Shown: positions 16,701-24,243 of the stretch, one piece after another
Position numbering within the stretch: position 1 is the stretch's first letter
Layout: each line of letters starts with the position of its first letter
Source of the DNA: QKTW01 sp052161885
GTDB taxonomy: Bacteria; Bacteroidota; Bacteroidia; Chitinophagales; Chitinophagaceae
Length of the DNA stretch: 64,000 bases
Direction: 5' to 3'
Assembly (NCBI GenBank): GCA_052161885.1
Contig: CP197396.1
Span: forward strand, 4,216,001 to 4,280,000
The notes under the pieces: model-generated
What the model saw: the letters and a program-made list of their open reading frames with translations, nothing else
Database searches by the model: none
Told to the model about the DNA's origin: nothing
Translations under genes and position numbers: made by a program

Positions 16701-19360
16701 CCGCCAGCGCAAATAATATCTGTGCGGGTACCTCTGTAACATTCACAGCAACCCCGGCAAATGGCGGTACTGCACCGGTATACCAATGGAAAGTAAATGG
16801 TACCAATGCCGGCACCAACAGCAGTACATATACTTACACACCTGCAAATGGTGATGTGGTAACCTGTGTGCTGACCAGCAATGCAGCCTGTGTTTCTCCT
16901 GCTACAGCAACCAGCAGTGCAATAACTATGACTGTAAATGCCGCTGTAATACCAGCAGTAAGTATCGCAGCATCTCAGAATAATATTTGTTCCGGTACTG
17001 CTGTAACATTTACAGCCAGCCCAACCAATGGCGGTACTGCACCTTCTTATCAATGGAAAGTAAATGGAGTAGTCATGACAGGAAGCAGCAGTACCTATAC
17101 CTATACACCCGCAAACGGTGATGTGGTAACTTGTGTACTGACCAGTAATGCAGCCTGCGTTTCTCCTGCTACGGCAAGCAGCAATGCGCTAACCATGATT
17201 GTAAATGCAGTCGTTACACCTTCCGTAACTATCTCGGCCTCCGCTAATCCGGTGTGCTTTGGTACGGCAATAACATTCACAGCTACACCAAATAACGGTG
17301 GTACCTCGCCTTCTTATCAATGGAAAGTGAACGGTATTAACGTAGGTACTAACAGCAACACGTACACATTTGCATCAACAAACGGTAATGTAGTAACCTG
17401 TGTAATGACCAGCAATGCTCCCTGTGTTACCGCTGCAACTGCTACAAGCAATGCAATAACTATAACGGTTAACCCTGTGGTTACACCTTCTGTTGTGGTG
17501 ACAGCAAGCGCCTATAATATTTGTGCCGGTACTTCGGTTACCTTTACCGCTACACCAACCAACGGTGGTACAGCTCCTGCTTACCAGTGGAAAGTGAACG
17601 GCGTAAATACAGGTACCAATAGCGCTACTTATACTTATACGCCTGCCATTGGCGACCTTATAACCTGTGTACTTACCAGTAATGCAATCTGTGCAACAAC
17701 AAGTACTGCCACAAGCAATACGGTTAACATGACTGTATCTCCTGTAGTAACACCGGCCGTGTCAGTATCAGCCAGTGCGACAAGTGTCTGCTCCGGTACG
17801 TCCGTTACCTTTACAGCTACCCCAACCAACGGCGGCACTGCACCCATATACCAGTGGAAAGTGAACGGCAGTAATGTAGGAACGAACAGCAGTACGTACA
17901 CTTTTACACCGGCCAATGGTAATATAGTAACCTGTGTACTGACCAGCAGTGCGTCCTGCACAACAACTGCTACCGCCACAAGTAATGCTGTAACGATGAC
18001 AGTAACACCAACCATTATATCTTCTGTATCAATAGCAACATCCTCAAACAATGTCTGCTCCGGTACATCCGTAACATTTACGGCCACCCCAACGAATGGT
18101 GGCACAGCGCCTGCATACCAATGGAAAGTGAACGGTATCAACGCCGGTACAAATAACACTACATACACTTATGCACCTGCTAATGGTGATGTTGTGACCT
18201 GTATACTTACCGGAAATGCACCATGCTCAAGCCCGGCCAATGCTACCAGCAATGCAATTACCATGAACGTTGTGCCGCTGGTTACACCTTCAGTATCTGT
18301 AGCTGCCTCAGCTACCAGTGTTTGTATTGGCAGTTCTGTAACATTTACAGCTACACCAGCCAATGGCGGCACGATACAATCTTATCAATGGAAAGTGAAC
18401 GGTAGCAATGCAGGCACCAATAATCCGGTGTACACTTACACTCCTTCCAATGGTGACTTGGTAACCTGTGTAATGACCGGAAATCCTACCTGTGCTACCA
18501 CCAACACAGCTACCAGCAACGGTATAGCTATAACTGTAAAAACTTTTGTAACTCCGTCTGTCCTTATTGGTGCATCGTCTACCGATGTCTGCTCCGGGAA
18601 TGTAGTAAGCTTTGGTGCTATGCCAACTAATGGCGGTACGGCTCCTGCATACCAATGGAAAGTGAATGGTGGCAACGTAGGTACCAACAGTACATTCTAC
18701 AGCTACACACCATTGAACGGCGATGTTATCTCCTGTGTAATGACCAGTAACGCTGCCTGCGTTACTGCAGCATCGGTGACAGGTAATAGCCTTTCTATGA
18801 CCGTTAATCCTTCATTTGTACCGTCCGTATCTGTTTCGGTTGCACCCGGAACAAATGTAAGTGCGGGACAATCTGTTGTATTTACCGCTGCTGTTACCAA
18901 CCCGGGAAGCGTATATGCTATCAGCTGGCTGAAAAACAATATACCGGTGCCGGGCGCCAATGCTGCAACATGGACAGCAATAGCCGGTACGGATTTTCAG
19001 AACAACGATGTTATTACAGGTGTATTGCATTGTGCTGATGCGTGCGCCAGCCCTGATTCTGTTGCTGCAGCCAATACGATGTATGTAAAAGGCGTTGGCG
19101 TTGCAACAGTAACCGTGCCGGAAGGGTTTAAACTATATCCGAATCCGACAGAAACATCTCTGATCATTATGGAAGGACTGCACAAAGGCGATAAAGCTAT
19201 CCTCCGCGACGTAACCGGCAAAACTATTGACACGCACATATCTTCCGGTGATGTCAAAGAAACATGGCAGCTGAAAGAAATTACCAGCGGCGTTTACTTT
19301 GTGGAATGCCGTCGTGCAGATGACAGCATACGCTGGGATGTGAAGCTGATTAAAAGATAA
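13793..19360 (+). CDS. Secreted M43-type metalloprotease with GEVED domain, 14 Ig-like repeats and T9SS sorting domain
   Basis: An 1855-residue secreted protein. A signal peptide (residues 1-23, ending FAQ) is followed by a metzincin domain with HEVGHTMGLRH (the HExxHxxGxxH zinc site) and a downstream Met-turn in YNIMNYSS, as in the pappalysin M43 family. Next comes a GEVED-like beta domain (YVWIDWNNDGVF ... YGQVEDFIIV). Fourteen Ig-like modules of about 89 residues follow, most carrying CSGTSVTFTATP, YQWKVNG and DVVTCVLTSNA. The C-terminal ~80 residues (FKLYPNPTETSLII ... VYFVECR) are a type A T9SS sorting domain. The protease is therefore exported through the outer membrane and probably attached or released there, with the repeats acting as a stalk or adhesive arm. 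It has its own promoter and terminator. Confidence 0.93.
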   Translation: MSRFRHFLLLAAFFLCAMPAFAQQLSCATTEANAWQEAHNPAYAQSLQRQLQSWTNYNQQTSGLPQGLILNTSSGTVYEIPIVFHIIHTGQSVGSAQNPSDATIQSLVSYLNQVYAATWASNPDTNNGGVNVPIRFVLAKRDPACQATTGINRVNGSSVSGYSAYGIGTSGSANGADEVAVKNLSRWPNTAYLNIWIVTNIQGSAANGGGIAGYAYYPGVPADIDGVVLRYDQTNWAIAHEVGHTMGLRHTFEGSSNSTTCPTNNNCATDGDLVCDTDPHALVSGCPTGTNPCTGTSYVPVVYNIMNYSSCPNRFTAGQKTRMVYQLLNYRYSLITSLGGQAPGSYAYSVSAPLSACAPSGIGHTGNPYDVGPTNVFFSDISYYSGGYTDDDTFYLDHTGGDCMQDQVIGNVTLGSSYTLSVTAGPSNPENTYVWIDWNNDGVFQTSEKVMGFSGTTAGQTATATVTIPTTATTCIPLRMRVFSDYAGSVTPSACANPDYGQVEDFIIVAHPATVSPTINIAASANPVCSGTSVTFTATASNYNLAYGYQWYVNGTAVSGASYSPYTYTPANGDVVTCQLGTYATNCTSTQYSFSSPINMVVNTTGASSVSIAASQNNICSGTSVTFTATPTNGGTSPSYQWKVNGVNTGTNSSTYTYTPSNGNVVTCVLTSSSTCASPATATSNAVTMNVGTAATPSVTITGSANNICAGTAITFTATPTNGGSGPGYQWKVNGTAISGATYSPYTYTPANGDVITCVMTSNAVCVSPLTATSNALTITVNANVTPSVSIAASQNNICTGTSVTFTATPTNGGTTPAYLWKVNGTSVSTSGNTYTYTPANGDVVTCVLTSNAVCASPATTTSNAVTMVVNTTVTPSVSIAASANPVCSGTSVTFTATPSGGGSTPSYQWKVNGVNVGTNSNTYSFTPANGNVVTCVMTSSAACASPATATSSAVTMTVSTPSTPSVSVAASANNICAGTSVTFTATPANGGTAPVYQWKVNGTNAGTNSSTYTYTPANGDVVTCVLTSNAACVSPATATSSAITMTVNAAVIPAVSIAASQNNICSGTAVTFTASPTNGGTAPSYQWKVNGVVMTGSSSTYTYTPANGDVVTCVLTSNAACVSPATASSNALTMIVNAVVTPSVTISASANPVCFGTAITFTATPNNGGTSPSYQWKVNGINVGTNSNTYTFASTNGNVVTCVMTSNAPCVTAATATSNAITITVNPVVTPSVVVTASAYNICAGTSVTFTATPTNGGTAPAYQWKVNGVNTGTNSATYTYTPAIGDLITCVLTSNAICATTSTATSNTVNMTVSPVVTPAVSVSASATSVCSGTSVTFTATPTNGGTAPIYQWKVNGSNVGTNSSTYTFTPANGNIVTCVLTSSASCTTTATATSNAVTMTVTPTIISSVSIATSSNNVCSGTSVTFTATPTNGGTAPAYQWKVNGINAGTNNTTYTYAPANGDVVTCILTGNAPCSSPANATSNAITMNVVPLVTPSVSVAASATSVCIGSSVTFTATPANGGTIQSYQWKVNGSNAGTNNPVYTYTPSNGDLVTCVMTGNPTCATTNTATSNGIAITVKTFVTPSVLIGASSTDVCSGNVVSFGAMPTNGGTAPAYQWKVNGGNVGTNSTFYSYTPLNGDVISCVMTSNAACVTAASVTGNSLSMTVNPSFVPSVSVSVAPGTNVSAGQSVVFTAAVTNPGSVYAISWLKNNIPVPGANAATWTAIAGTDFQNNDVITGVLHCADACASPDSVAAANTMYVKGVGVATVTVPEGFKLYPNPTETSLIIMEGLHKGDKAILRDVTGKTIDTHISSGDVKETWQLKEITSGVYFVECRRADDSIRWDVKLIKR
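15343..19090 (+). repeat. Tandem array of 14 Ig-like coding repeats, period about 267 bp
   Basis: Unit starts fall near 15343, 15615, 15883, 16150, 16420, 16684, 16954, 17218, 17488, 17754, 18016, 18286, 18550 and 18817. The inner units are very similar in protein (TFTATPTNGG, YQWKVNG, TPANGDVVTC). The first and last are more divergent, the last lacking the cysteine-containing start. This is a substrate for unequal recombination and copy-number change. Confidence 0.9.
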
Positions 19361-19380
19361 AATGGTTTTGTTTTATACAG

Positions 19381-19413
19381 AAAAGGACTGGTCGTATGAT
19401 CAGTCCTTTTTTT
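19381..19413 (+). terminator. Terminator of the metalloprotease gene
   Basis: Stem AAAAGGACTG / CAGTCCTTTT with a ten-base loop, followed by a T run. Confidence 0.88.
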
Positions 19414-19486
19414 ATTTCTTAAACATCCGATGTTTTTATTTCCTGAAAAATAGTCGACAAAATTTTTTCAGGTATAGAGATATTTC

Positions 19487-19494
19487 TATATTTG
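19487..19494 (+). promoter_or_regulatory. -7 element for the EF-G leader transcript
   Basis: TATATTTG, an exact TAnnTTTG match 391 bases before the EF-G-like gene but only 28 bases before the first leader ORF. No equally good element lies downstream, so the transcript should run through both leader modules. Confidence 0.7.
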
Positions 19495-19522
19495 CAGCGA
19501 AATAGCATATTTGCTAGAATAG

Positions 19523-19648
19523 ATGAACACAATCATTACATACAAATCATTCACGGGCGGAACCGCTGTACAGGCGATCATCGCTTCAAGCCGCATCATC
19601 TTTATTACAGATGGGGAGGCAAAACTATTTCCGGAAAAAGGTGCTTAA
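19523..19648 (+). CDS. Leader peptide 1 of the EF-G-like gene (41 residues)
   Basis: ATG at 19523, TAA ending at 19648; the peptide begins MNTIITYKSFTGG and ends LFPEKGA. No family is recognised. Within its codons lies GGGGAGGC (19613-19620). That string can pair with GCCTC...CCC of the terminator at 19669, with a two-base bulge, as an alternative to the terminator hairpin. The ORF begins just after the promoter and ends 20 bases before the terminator stem, the geometry of an attenuator leader. That it is translated is inference. Confidence 0.6.
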   Translation: MNTIITYKSFTGGTAVQAIIASSRIIFITDGEAKLFPEKGA

Positions 19649-19668
19649 TATTTAACTATATTTTCTGA

Positions 19669-19694
19669 GCCTCTTCCCCGGAAGAGGCTTTTTT
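19669..19694 (+). terminator. Leader terminator 1 (attenuator) upstream of the EF-G-like gene
   Basis: Stem GCCTCTTC / GAAGAGGC with loop CCCG, followed by TTTTTT. It stands between a promoter and the gene it precedes, with no annotated gene before it except the 41-codon leader ORF. Confidence 0.85.
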
Positions 19695-19747
19695 GTTTTT
19701 GTCGCCCCCTTCAGATGCAACAGTAATAACACTTAATACAATAACCA

Positions 19748-19801
19748 ATGATACACGTAATAAAAACATTTTCAGAACTGCTTTCCCGGGAGGCCCGGTA
19801 A
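19748..19801 (+). CDS. Leader peptide 2 of the EF-G-like gene (17 residues)
   Basis: ATG at 19748, TAA at 19799-19801, peptide MIHVIKTFSELLSREAR. Its last codons contain CGGGAGGC (19787-19794), an exact reverse complement of GCCTCCCG at 19827-19834, which overlaps the 5-prime arm of terminator 2. A ribosome reaching the end of this ORF would cover the first arm and let the terminator form. A ribosome stalled earlier would leave it free to act as antiterminator. Translation has not been shown. Confidence 0.65.
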   Translation: MIHVIKTFSELLSREAR

Positions 19802-19834
19802 TGTAAGACATCGTGTGTCTTTCTCTGCCTCCCG
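19787..19834 (+). promoter_or_regulatory. Predicted antiterminator in the EF-G leader
   Basis: CGGGAGGC (19787-19794) and GCCTCCCG (19827-19834) form a perfect 8-bp stem enclosing a smaller hairpin AAGACA / TGTCTT (19805-19821). It is mutually exclusive with the terminator stem CCTCC / GGAGG at 19828-19849. Confidence 0.65.
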
Positions 19835-19856
19835 TTTCACACGCGGAGGTTTTTTT
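19828..19856 (+). terminator. Leader terminator 2 (attenuator) upstream of the EF-G-like gene
   Basis: CCTCC / GGAGG stem, extendable by CG / CG past a one-base bulge, then seven T residues. It ends 28 bases before the EF-G-like start codon. Confidence 0.75.
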
Positions 19857-19884
19857 ATTTTAACTAACTTCAGAATCAACAATT

Positions 19885-21960
19885 ATGAAAAGAATATATC
19901 AGTCGAGAAATATAGGGATAATGGCTCATGTGGATGCAGGTAAAACAACTGTTACAGAGCGTATACTGTATTACACCGGTCTTACACATCGCATGGGCAG
20001 TGTAGATGATGGCAACACGATAATGGACAGCGATCCGCAGGAAAGCAAACGCGGGATCACTATATCCTCTGCAGCAATCACCACTTACTGGAACTATGAT
20101 AACAGCACATACCAGGTTAATATCATTGATACACCGGGACACGTTGATTTTACAGCAGAAGTAGAACGATCATTGCGTGTGCTGGATGGTGCTGTGGCCG
20201 TGTTTTGTGCAAGGTCGGGCGTGCAGCCGCAATCAGAAACGGTATGGCATCAGGCCGACAGATATCATGTGCCGCGGATCATACTGATTAATAAGATGGA
20301 CCGCCAGGGCGCAGATTTTATACGTGTATTGAAAGAGATACATAGTCGTCTGCACACTGGTGCAATACCAGTTCAGTTGCCTATAGGTGCAGAGGATGCA
20401 TTTACAGGCGTTATAGACCTGGTAAGCATGAAAGCATTGATATGGAACAGTGCTGATGGTAAATCATATGAAACAACTGCCATCCCTGCAGATCGGCAGG
20501 CAGAAGCACAGAAATGGCGCCAGTACCTGCTTGAGGAATTGTCGGTGCGCGACGAACGCTTACTGGATAAGTATATGACTGCACCCGAAACAATTTCGGA
20601 GCAGGAGATACATGATGCATTGAAGAAGGCCACCCTGGCGCATGAACTGATACCGGTACTTTGCGCAGCGGCGTACCGTAATAAAGGTGTTCAGCCTTTG
20701 CTTGATGCCATTGTACAGTACCTGCCTTCACCAGCCGATATCCGTGAGATTCATGGAACTGACCCGGACGGGGCTGCTATTGTGCTTGCGCCAGATGAAG
20801 CCGGGCCGTTCAGTGGACTTGCTTTTAAAGTACTTACAGACGAGTATACTGGCCGTCTTACAATGATCCGTGTGTATTCCGGGACCATAAGAAACGGAGA
20901 TACCGTATGGAACAGCCGCACAGGCAAAACATTGCGTGTAAACCGGTTGTTGCGTATCCTGTCTAACCGGTATGAAAATACGAATTGTATTGAGGCTGGC
21001 GACATAGGTGCGATAGTAGGACTTAAGGAGGTGAAAACGGGGGATACGCTGGCTGATGCCGGGCGGCCTGTTGTGCTGGAACAGATGAATTTTCCTGAGC
21101 CTATGGTTGGCATAGCTATAGAGGCAAAAACGGCGAAAGATATCGCGGCACTTGGTGAAGCACTTGCGCGCCTGGCAGATGCAGACCCTACACTCACGGT
21201 GTCTGTAGATGCGGTTTCCGGACAAACGATACTGAAAGGCATGGGCGAACTACACCTGGAAGTAACACTGGAAAAACTGCATGCGGATTATGGCCTTGAA
21301 GTGAACAAAGGAGAACCGCAGATTGCCTATCGCGAGATATTCACTGAAACGATTGTGCATCGTGAAGTGTATAAAAAGCAAAACGGGGGAAGCGGAAATT
21401 TTGCCCAGATACACTTTGAACTTGGTCCGCGTATGGACGGAATGAATGGACTTGAATTCCTGGATGAAATCAAAGGCGGTGTAATTCCCAAAGAATTTAT
21501 CCCGTCTGTAAGGAAAGGATTTGAGCAGGCCATGAAAAATGGCGTCCTGGCTGGTTATCCTGTCGAATCCATGCGTATACGTTTGTTCGATGGTGACTTT
21601 CATGATAAGGATTCAAATGCCCGCGACTTTGAGCAGGCTGCATTTTTCGGATTCCGTGAAGCTGCAGCCGCAGCCGGAGCTCGTTTGCTGGAACCTGTGA
21701 TGCTGGTAGAGATTACCACTCCGCAGGAACATACCGGCGATATCACAGGCGATCTGAATCGCCGTCGTGGTATGATCAGGAGCATGGAAATGAAAGCCGC
21801 CTTACAGCAGATAACAGCAGAAGTGCCGCTGTCGCAGCTGTTCGGTTACATAACTGCGTTGCGCACCATATCATCCGGTAGAGCATCGGCATCCGTTACA
21901 TTTAACAGTTACCAGCTTGTGCCCGGAAATATTGCAGAACGTATGCAGGCAAATGCTTAA
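19885..21960 (+). CDS. Elongation factor G-family GTPase, probably an EF-G paralogue
   Basis: A 691-residue protein with the full EF-G domain order. The GTPase domain has G1 AHVDAGKTT (residues 14-22), RGITISSAAI in switch I, DTPGHVDF and NKMD. Domains II-V follow, including KGMGELHLEV of domain III and the domain IV segment GSGNFAQIHFELGP. EF-G drives ribosome translocation or, with RRF, recycling. Several conserved stretches differ from housekeeping EF-G (MDSDPQESKRGITIS where MDWMEQEQERGITIT is usual), and it is not in a str operon next to rpsL, rpsG or tuf. A second, conditionally expressed EF-G is therefore more likely than the housekeeping copy. The two-module attenuator leader supports conditional expression. 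GTPase motifs look intact. Confidence 0.85.
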   Translation: MKRIYQSRNIGIMAHVDAGKTTVTERILYYTGLTHRMGSVDDGNTIMDSDPQESKRGITISSAAITTYWNYDNSTYQVNIIDTPGHVDFTAEVERSLRVLDGAVAVFCARSGVQPQSETVWHQADRYHVPRIILINKMDRQGADFIRVLKEIHSRLHTGAIPVQLPIGAEDAFTGVIDLVSMKALIWNSADGKSYETTAIPADRQAEAQKWRQYLLEELSVRDERLLDKYMTAPETISEQEIHDALKKATLAHELIPVLCAAAYRNKGVQPLLDAIVQYLPSPADIREIHGTDPDGAAIVLAPDEAGPFSGLAFKVLTDEYTGRLTMIRVYSGTIRNGDTVWNSRTGKTLRVNRLLRILSNRYENTNCIEAGDIGAIVGLKEVKTGDTLADAGRPVVLEQMNFPEPMVGIAIEAKTAKDIAALGEALARLADADPTLTVSVDAVSGQTILKGMGELHLEVTLEKLHADYGLEVNKGEPQIAYREIFTETIVHREVYKKQNGGSGNFAQIHFELGPRMDGMNGLEFLDEIKGGVIPKEFIPSVRKGFEQAMKNGVLAGYPVESMRIRLFDGDFHDKDSNARDFEQAAFFGFREAAAAAGARLLEPVMLVEITTPQEHTGDITGDLNRRRGMIRSMEMKAALQQITAEVPLSQLFGYITALRTISSGRASASVTFNSYQLVPGNIAERMQANA

Positions 21961-21974
21961 ATGCCCGATAGTAC

Positions 21975-21999
21975 AAAAGCCACAGATAATGTGGCTTTT
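21975..21999. terminator. Terminator between the EF-G-like gene and the convergent membrane-protein gene
   Basis: Stem AAAAGCCACA / TGTGGCTTTT with loop GATAA. A-rich on one side and T-rich on the other, so it can serve both strands. Confidence 0.85.
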
Positions 22000-22024
22000 G
22001 TCGTTTATTTTTCTCCTGTCATAA

Positions 22025-23185
22025 TCAGTAAGAGCCTGTGGCTCCGCCGCCACCGCCACTACCGCCGCCAAAGTGTACTCCACTGCTTTCCGGAGCAGCT
22101 GCAGGCTTGCCCAGCGACTGTGCTATGATCAAAGCTTCGGCTTGTTGCATCGCTTTGCTTTGTGTATTGGTATGCTCCGCAGTAAATCCGTATTGTGGTG
22201 TACGCAGATACCGGATAAGCAGGTAGCTGGCACCGGTCATAATGATACCGGCGAGTACCATCATTTTCTCTGCATCCAGCACATGATAATAGTTTCTGAA
22301 GGTAAAGACAGCTACCGCTATAAGGCACAGCCCCGTGCGTATCCACAGGATATCCTTTTTGCGGACTCCTGCAATTATGTATGCCAAAGGCATTGCAAGA
22401 GTGAATATCCAGCACAGCCACGCCCATATCTTATGCAGGGTAAATACTGCATCCAGTTCATATGTAATGAGCAGCATGGCGATGTAATAGTTGCCCGCAA
22501 CATAAAAGGAAATCAAAGCGGCAGCTCTTAATGACTGTAACACCGATTGGTATACCATAAATCTGCCCGCAGAAAGGAATTTACTGAGCTGCCGGTAACA
22601 GAGTGCCGATAACAGCATCAGCAGAAGTGGCGCTGTTTCACGAAAGAAATACCCCATGCTGATATATACAAAATAAGCAAGCAACAGGAATGCGAGATAG
22701 GCAATCAAACCCATAAAGGCGTCTGCAAAACGGATGCACAGCCATGAAGCTGTTACAAAAGCTGCGAGGCAAATGATGATCTCTTTATGCGGATAAGACA
22801 AAATAAAAAATGCCCCGGTCATAAATAAAAATGCAGCTGCAGAACGAGCATTATCTATACCGGCATTGTAATAATTTTTTGCCTTGATGATAAGTTCAAG
22901 AAAACCGTAACATGCCAGGGACATCATGATAGACCCTGCTATAAAACCACTCTCGCCGGATACCTGGAAGAATAACCCGAACAACCCGGCTGAAAACAAT
23001 ATGCAAACCAGTGTAAGCAATGTAAGCCCTATACGGATAAAATAGTTGGGCGTGTATAAATGTACCGGATGATTCCGCAGTATATTTCTGTAGGAATCTT
23101 CCCCGATACACCCCGCTGTAAAAGCCTCGTGTGCCAGCTCCTGTACCTGTGCATGATACAGGTCTTCCTTTTTATATGCTGTCAT
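22025..23185 (-). CDS. Multi-spanning membrane protein with glycine-rich C-terminal tail (DUF4401-like), function unknown
   Basis: A 386-residue protein. A soluble N-terminal region of about 45 residues is followed by roughly ten hydrophobic helices between residues 48 and 335. The cytosolic-looking C-terminus ends in a flexible glycine run (HFGGGSGGGGGATGSY). It overlaps the upstream gene (23172-24158) by 14 bases, so the two are translationally coupled and probably form one membrane complex. The pair resembles the DUF2157/DUF4401 membrane protein families, whose function is not known to me. Confidence 0.75.
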   Translation of the reverse strand: MTAYKKEDLYHAQVQELAHEAFTAGCIGEDSYRNILRNHPVHLYTPNYFIRIGLTLLTLVCILFSAGLFGLFFQVSGESGFIAGSIMMSLACYGFLELIIKAKNYYNAGIDNARSAAAFLFMTGAFFILSYPHKEIIICLAAFVTASWLCIRFADAFMGLIAYLAFLLLAYFVYISMGYFFRETAPLLLMLLSALCYRQLSKFLSAGRFMVYQSVLQSLRAAALISFYVAGNYYIAMLLITYELDAVFTLHKIWAWLCWIFTLAMPLAYIIAGVRKKDILWIRTGLCLIAVAVFTFRNYYHVLDAEKMMVLAGIIMTGASYLLIRYLRTPQYGFTAEHTNTQSKAMQQAEALIIAQSLGKPAAAPESSGVHFGGGSGGGGGATGSY

Positions 23186-24158
23186 GAGCTTTTATTTTTT
23201 TGTTGTAATGAATGAGCAGGCGTATCAGTCCTATGCCCGATCCGATGAAGTAAAACAGCCCGAGGTATATGGCGCCTTCATCTATAGATGCATTAAACAG
23301 CAGACGAATGATCACGTACGATAACACTACATATGCATACAAGGTTGTTATCACGAAAAAGTAAAAAGACGATTCCTTCAGTGCGCTGCGGCAGGAAAAA
23401 AAGCATAGACCTGCAATCGGCAGAAACCACAATAAGTAAAGGTTTTCGGTCATAATCATACCGGCGATGCTGGCTATAAACAAGATATTGATGCCGAAAT
23501 TTTTATAGGTAAATGCGAAATGTGCTTTCACATGCCGCCTTTCAGATACATACGCCAGCGCTATAAGTCCCGCGCCTAAAACAATACCTGTGTAAATGAC
23601 CGACGAGCTGCTGAAATCGTTATCCTGCAAAATATTCAGTGGAGTGACCGTAATTCCGGCCCACGCGGCGAGGTTGGTAATGGCAAGGCTTAATATGCCC
23701 AGGTGATCAAAGTAATAGGCTGCAATAAACAACAGAGCCATAGGAATAAAACTCGCCAGCCCGGTATGCACCCCGAAAACATGATATTCGAATTGCAGGT
23801 AAGTAATAAAACTGATCAGCAGCAGGCAGCCCAGCAGCAGGATATAATCAAACCATATATTGGGCGACTCCACTTTCAGCCTGTTATATCCTTTTGCATG
23901 CCGGATGCAGTAATAGAAAGATCCCACACAGCATATCGCAATAAATGCCAGTACCGCCTGGTGGCCTATGGTATCAATATTTTTATATACCAGTACGCCC
24001 AACCCGGTAGTAAGTAATATAATGCCGAGATACAGCAATGACCGTAACTCCCAGAATACCGAAAGAGGTTTTGCCTGTTCATATGTTGAGGATCTGTCAT
24101 ATTCTTCTTCCGTCAGGAAACCGCCTTCTCTCAATCTTTTCAGGGTATATAAATTCAT
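23172..24158 (-). CDS. DUF2157-family multi-spanning membrane protein, function unknown
   Basis: A 328-residue protein started at the ATG at 24158 (MNLYTLKRLREGGFLTEEEY); an in-frame TTG lies further upstream but gives a poor leader. The short N-terminal helical segment with GFLTEEEYDR is typical of DUF2157 proteins, followed by about nine transmembrane helices. It is the first gene of a two-gene minus-strand operon and overlaps the second by 14 bases. It is divergent from the LolC/E-like gene across 85 bases. No transport or catalytic signature is visible. Confidence 0.78.
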   Translation of the reverse strand: MNLYTLKRLREGGFLTEEEYDRSSTYEQAKPLSVFWELRSLLYLGIILLTTGLGVLVYKNIDTIGHQAVLAFIAICCVGSFYYCIRHAKGYNRLKVESPNIWFDYILLLGCLLLISFITYLQFEYHVFGVHTGLASFIPMALLFIAAYYFDHLGILSLAITNLAAWAGITVTPLNILQDNDFSSSSVIYTGIVLGAGLIALAYVSERRHVKAHFAFTYKNFGINILFIASIAGMIMTENLYLLWFLPIAGLCFFSCRSALKESSFYFFVITTLYAYVVLSYVIIRLLFNASIDEGAIYLGLFYFIGSGIGLIRLLIHYNKKIKAHDSI

Positions 24159-24227
24159 GTGCAATATGTGTAAAGGTGTCAAGTTATTATTTATTTTACT
24201 AAGAGCATATAAAACAACGTGTTTCTA

Positions 24228-24235
24228 TAACTTTA
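24228..24235 (+). promoter_or_regulatory. Possible -7 element of the LolC/E-like gene
   Basis: TAACTTTA, one base off TAnnTTTG, eight bases before the TTG start at 24244. If real, the transcript has almost no leader. Confidence 0.4.
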
Positions 24236-24243
24236 CGGCCATC

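Noticed and set aside
16513..18687. Several 67-177-codon minus-strand frames across the Ig-like repeats
   Set aside because: They repeat with the same period as the coding units and are by-products of the repeated plus-strand sequence.
15343..19090. Regular repeat array that might suggest CRISPR
   Set aside because: The period is about 267 bases, the units are coding, and there are no short identical repeats separated by unique spacers.
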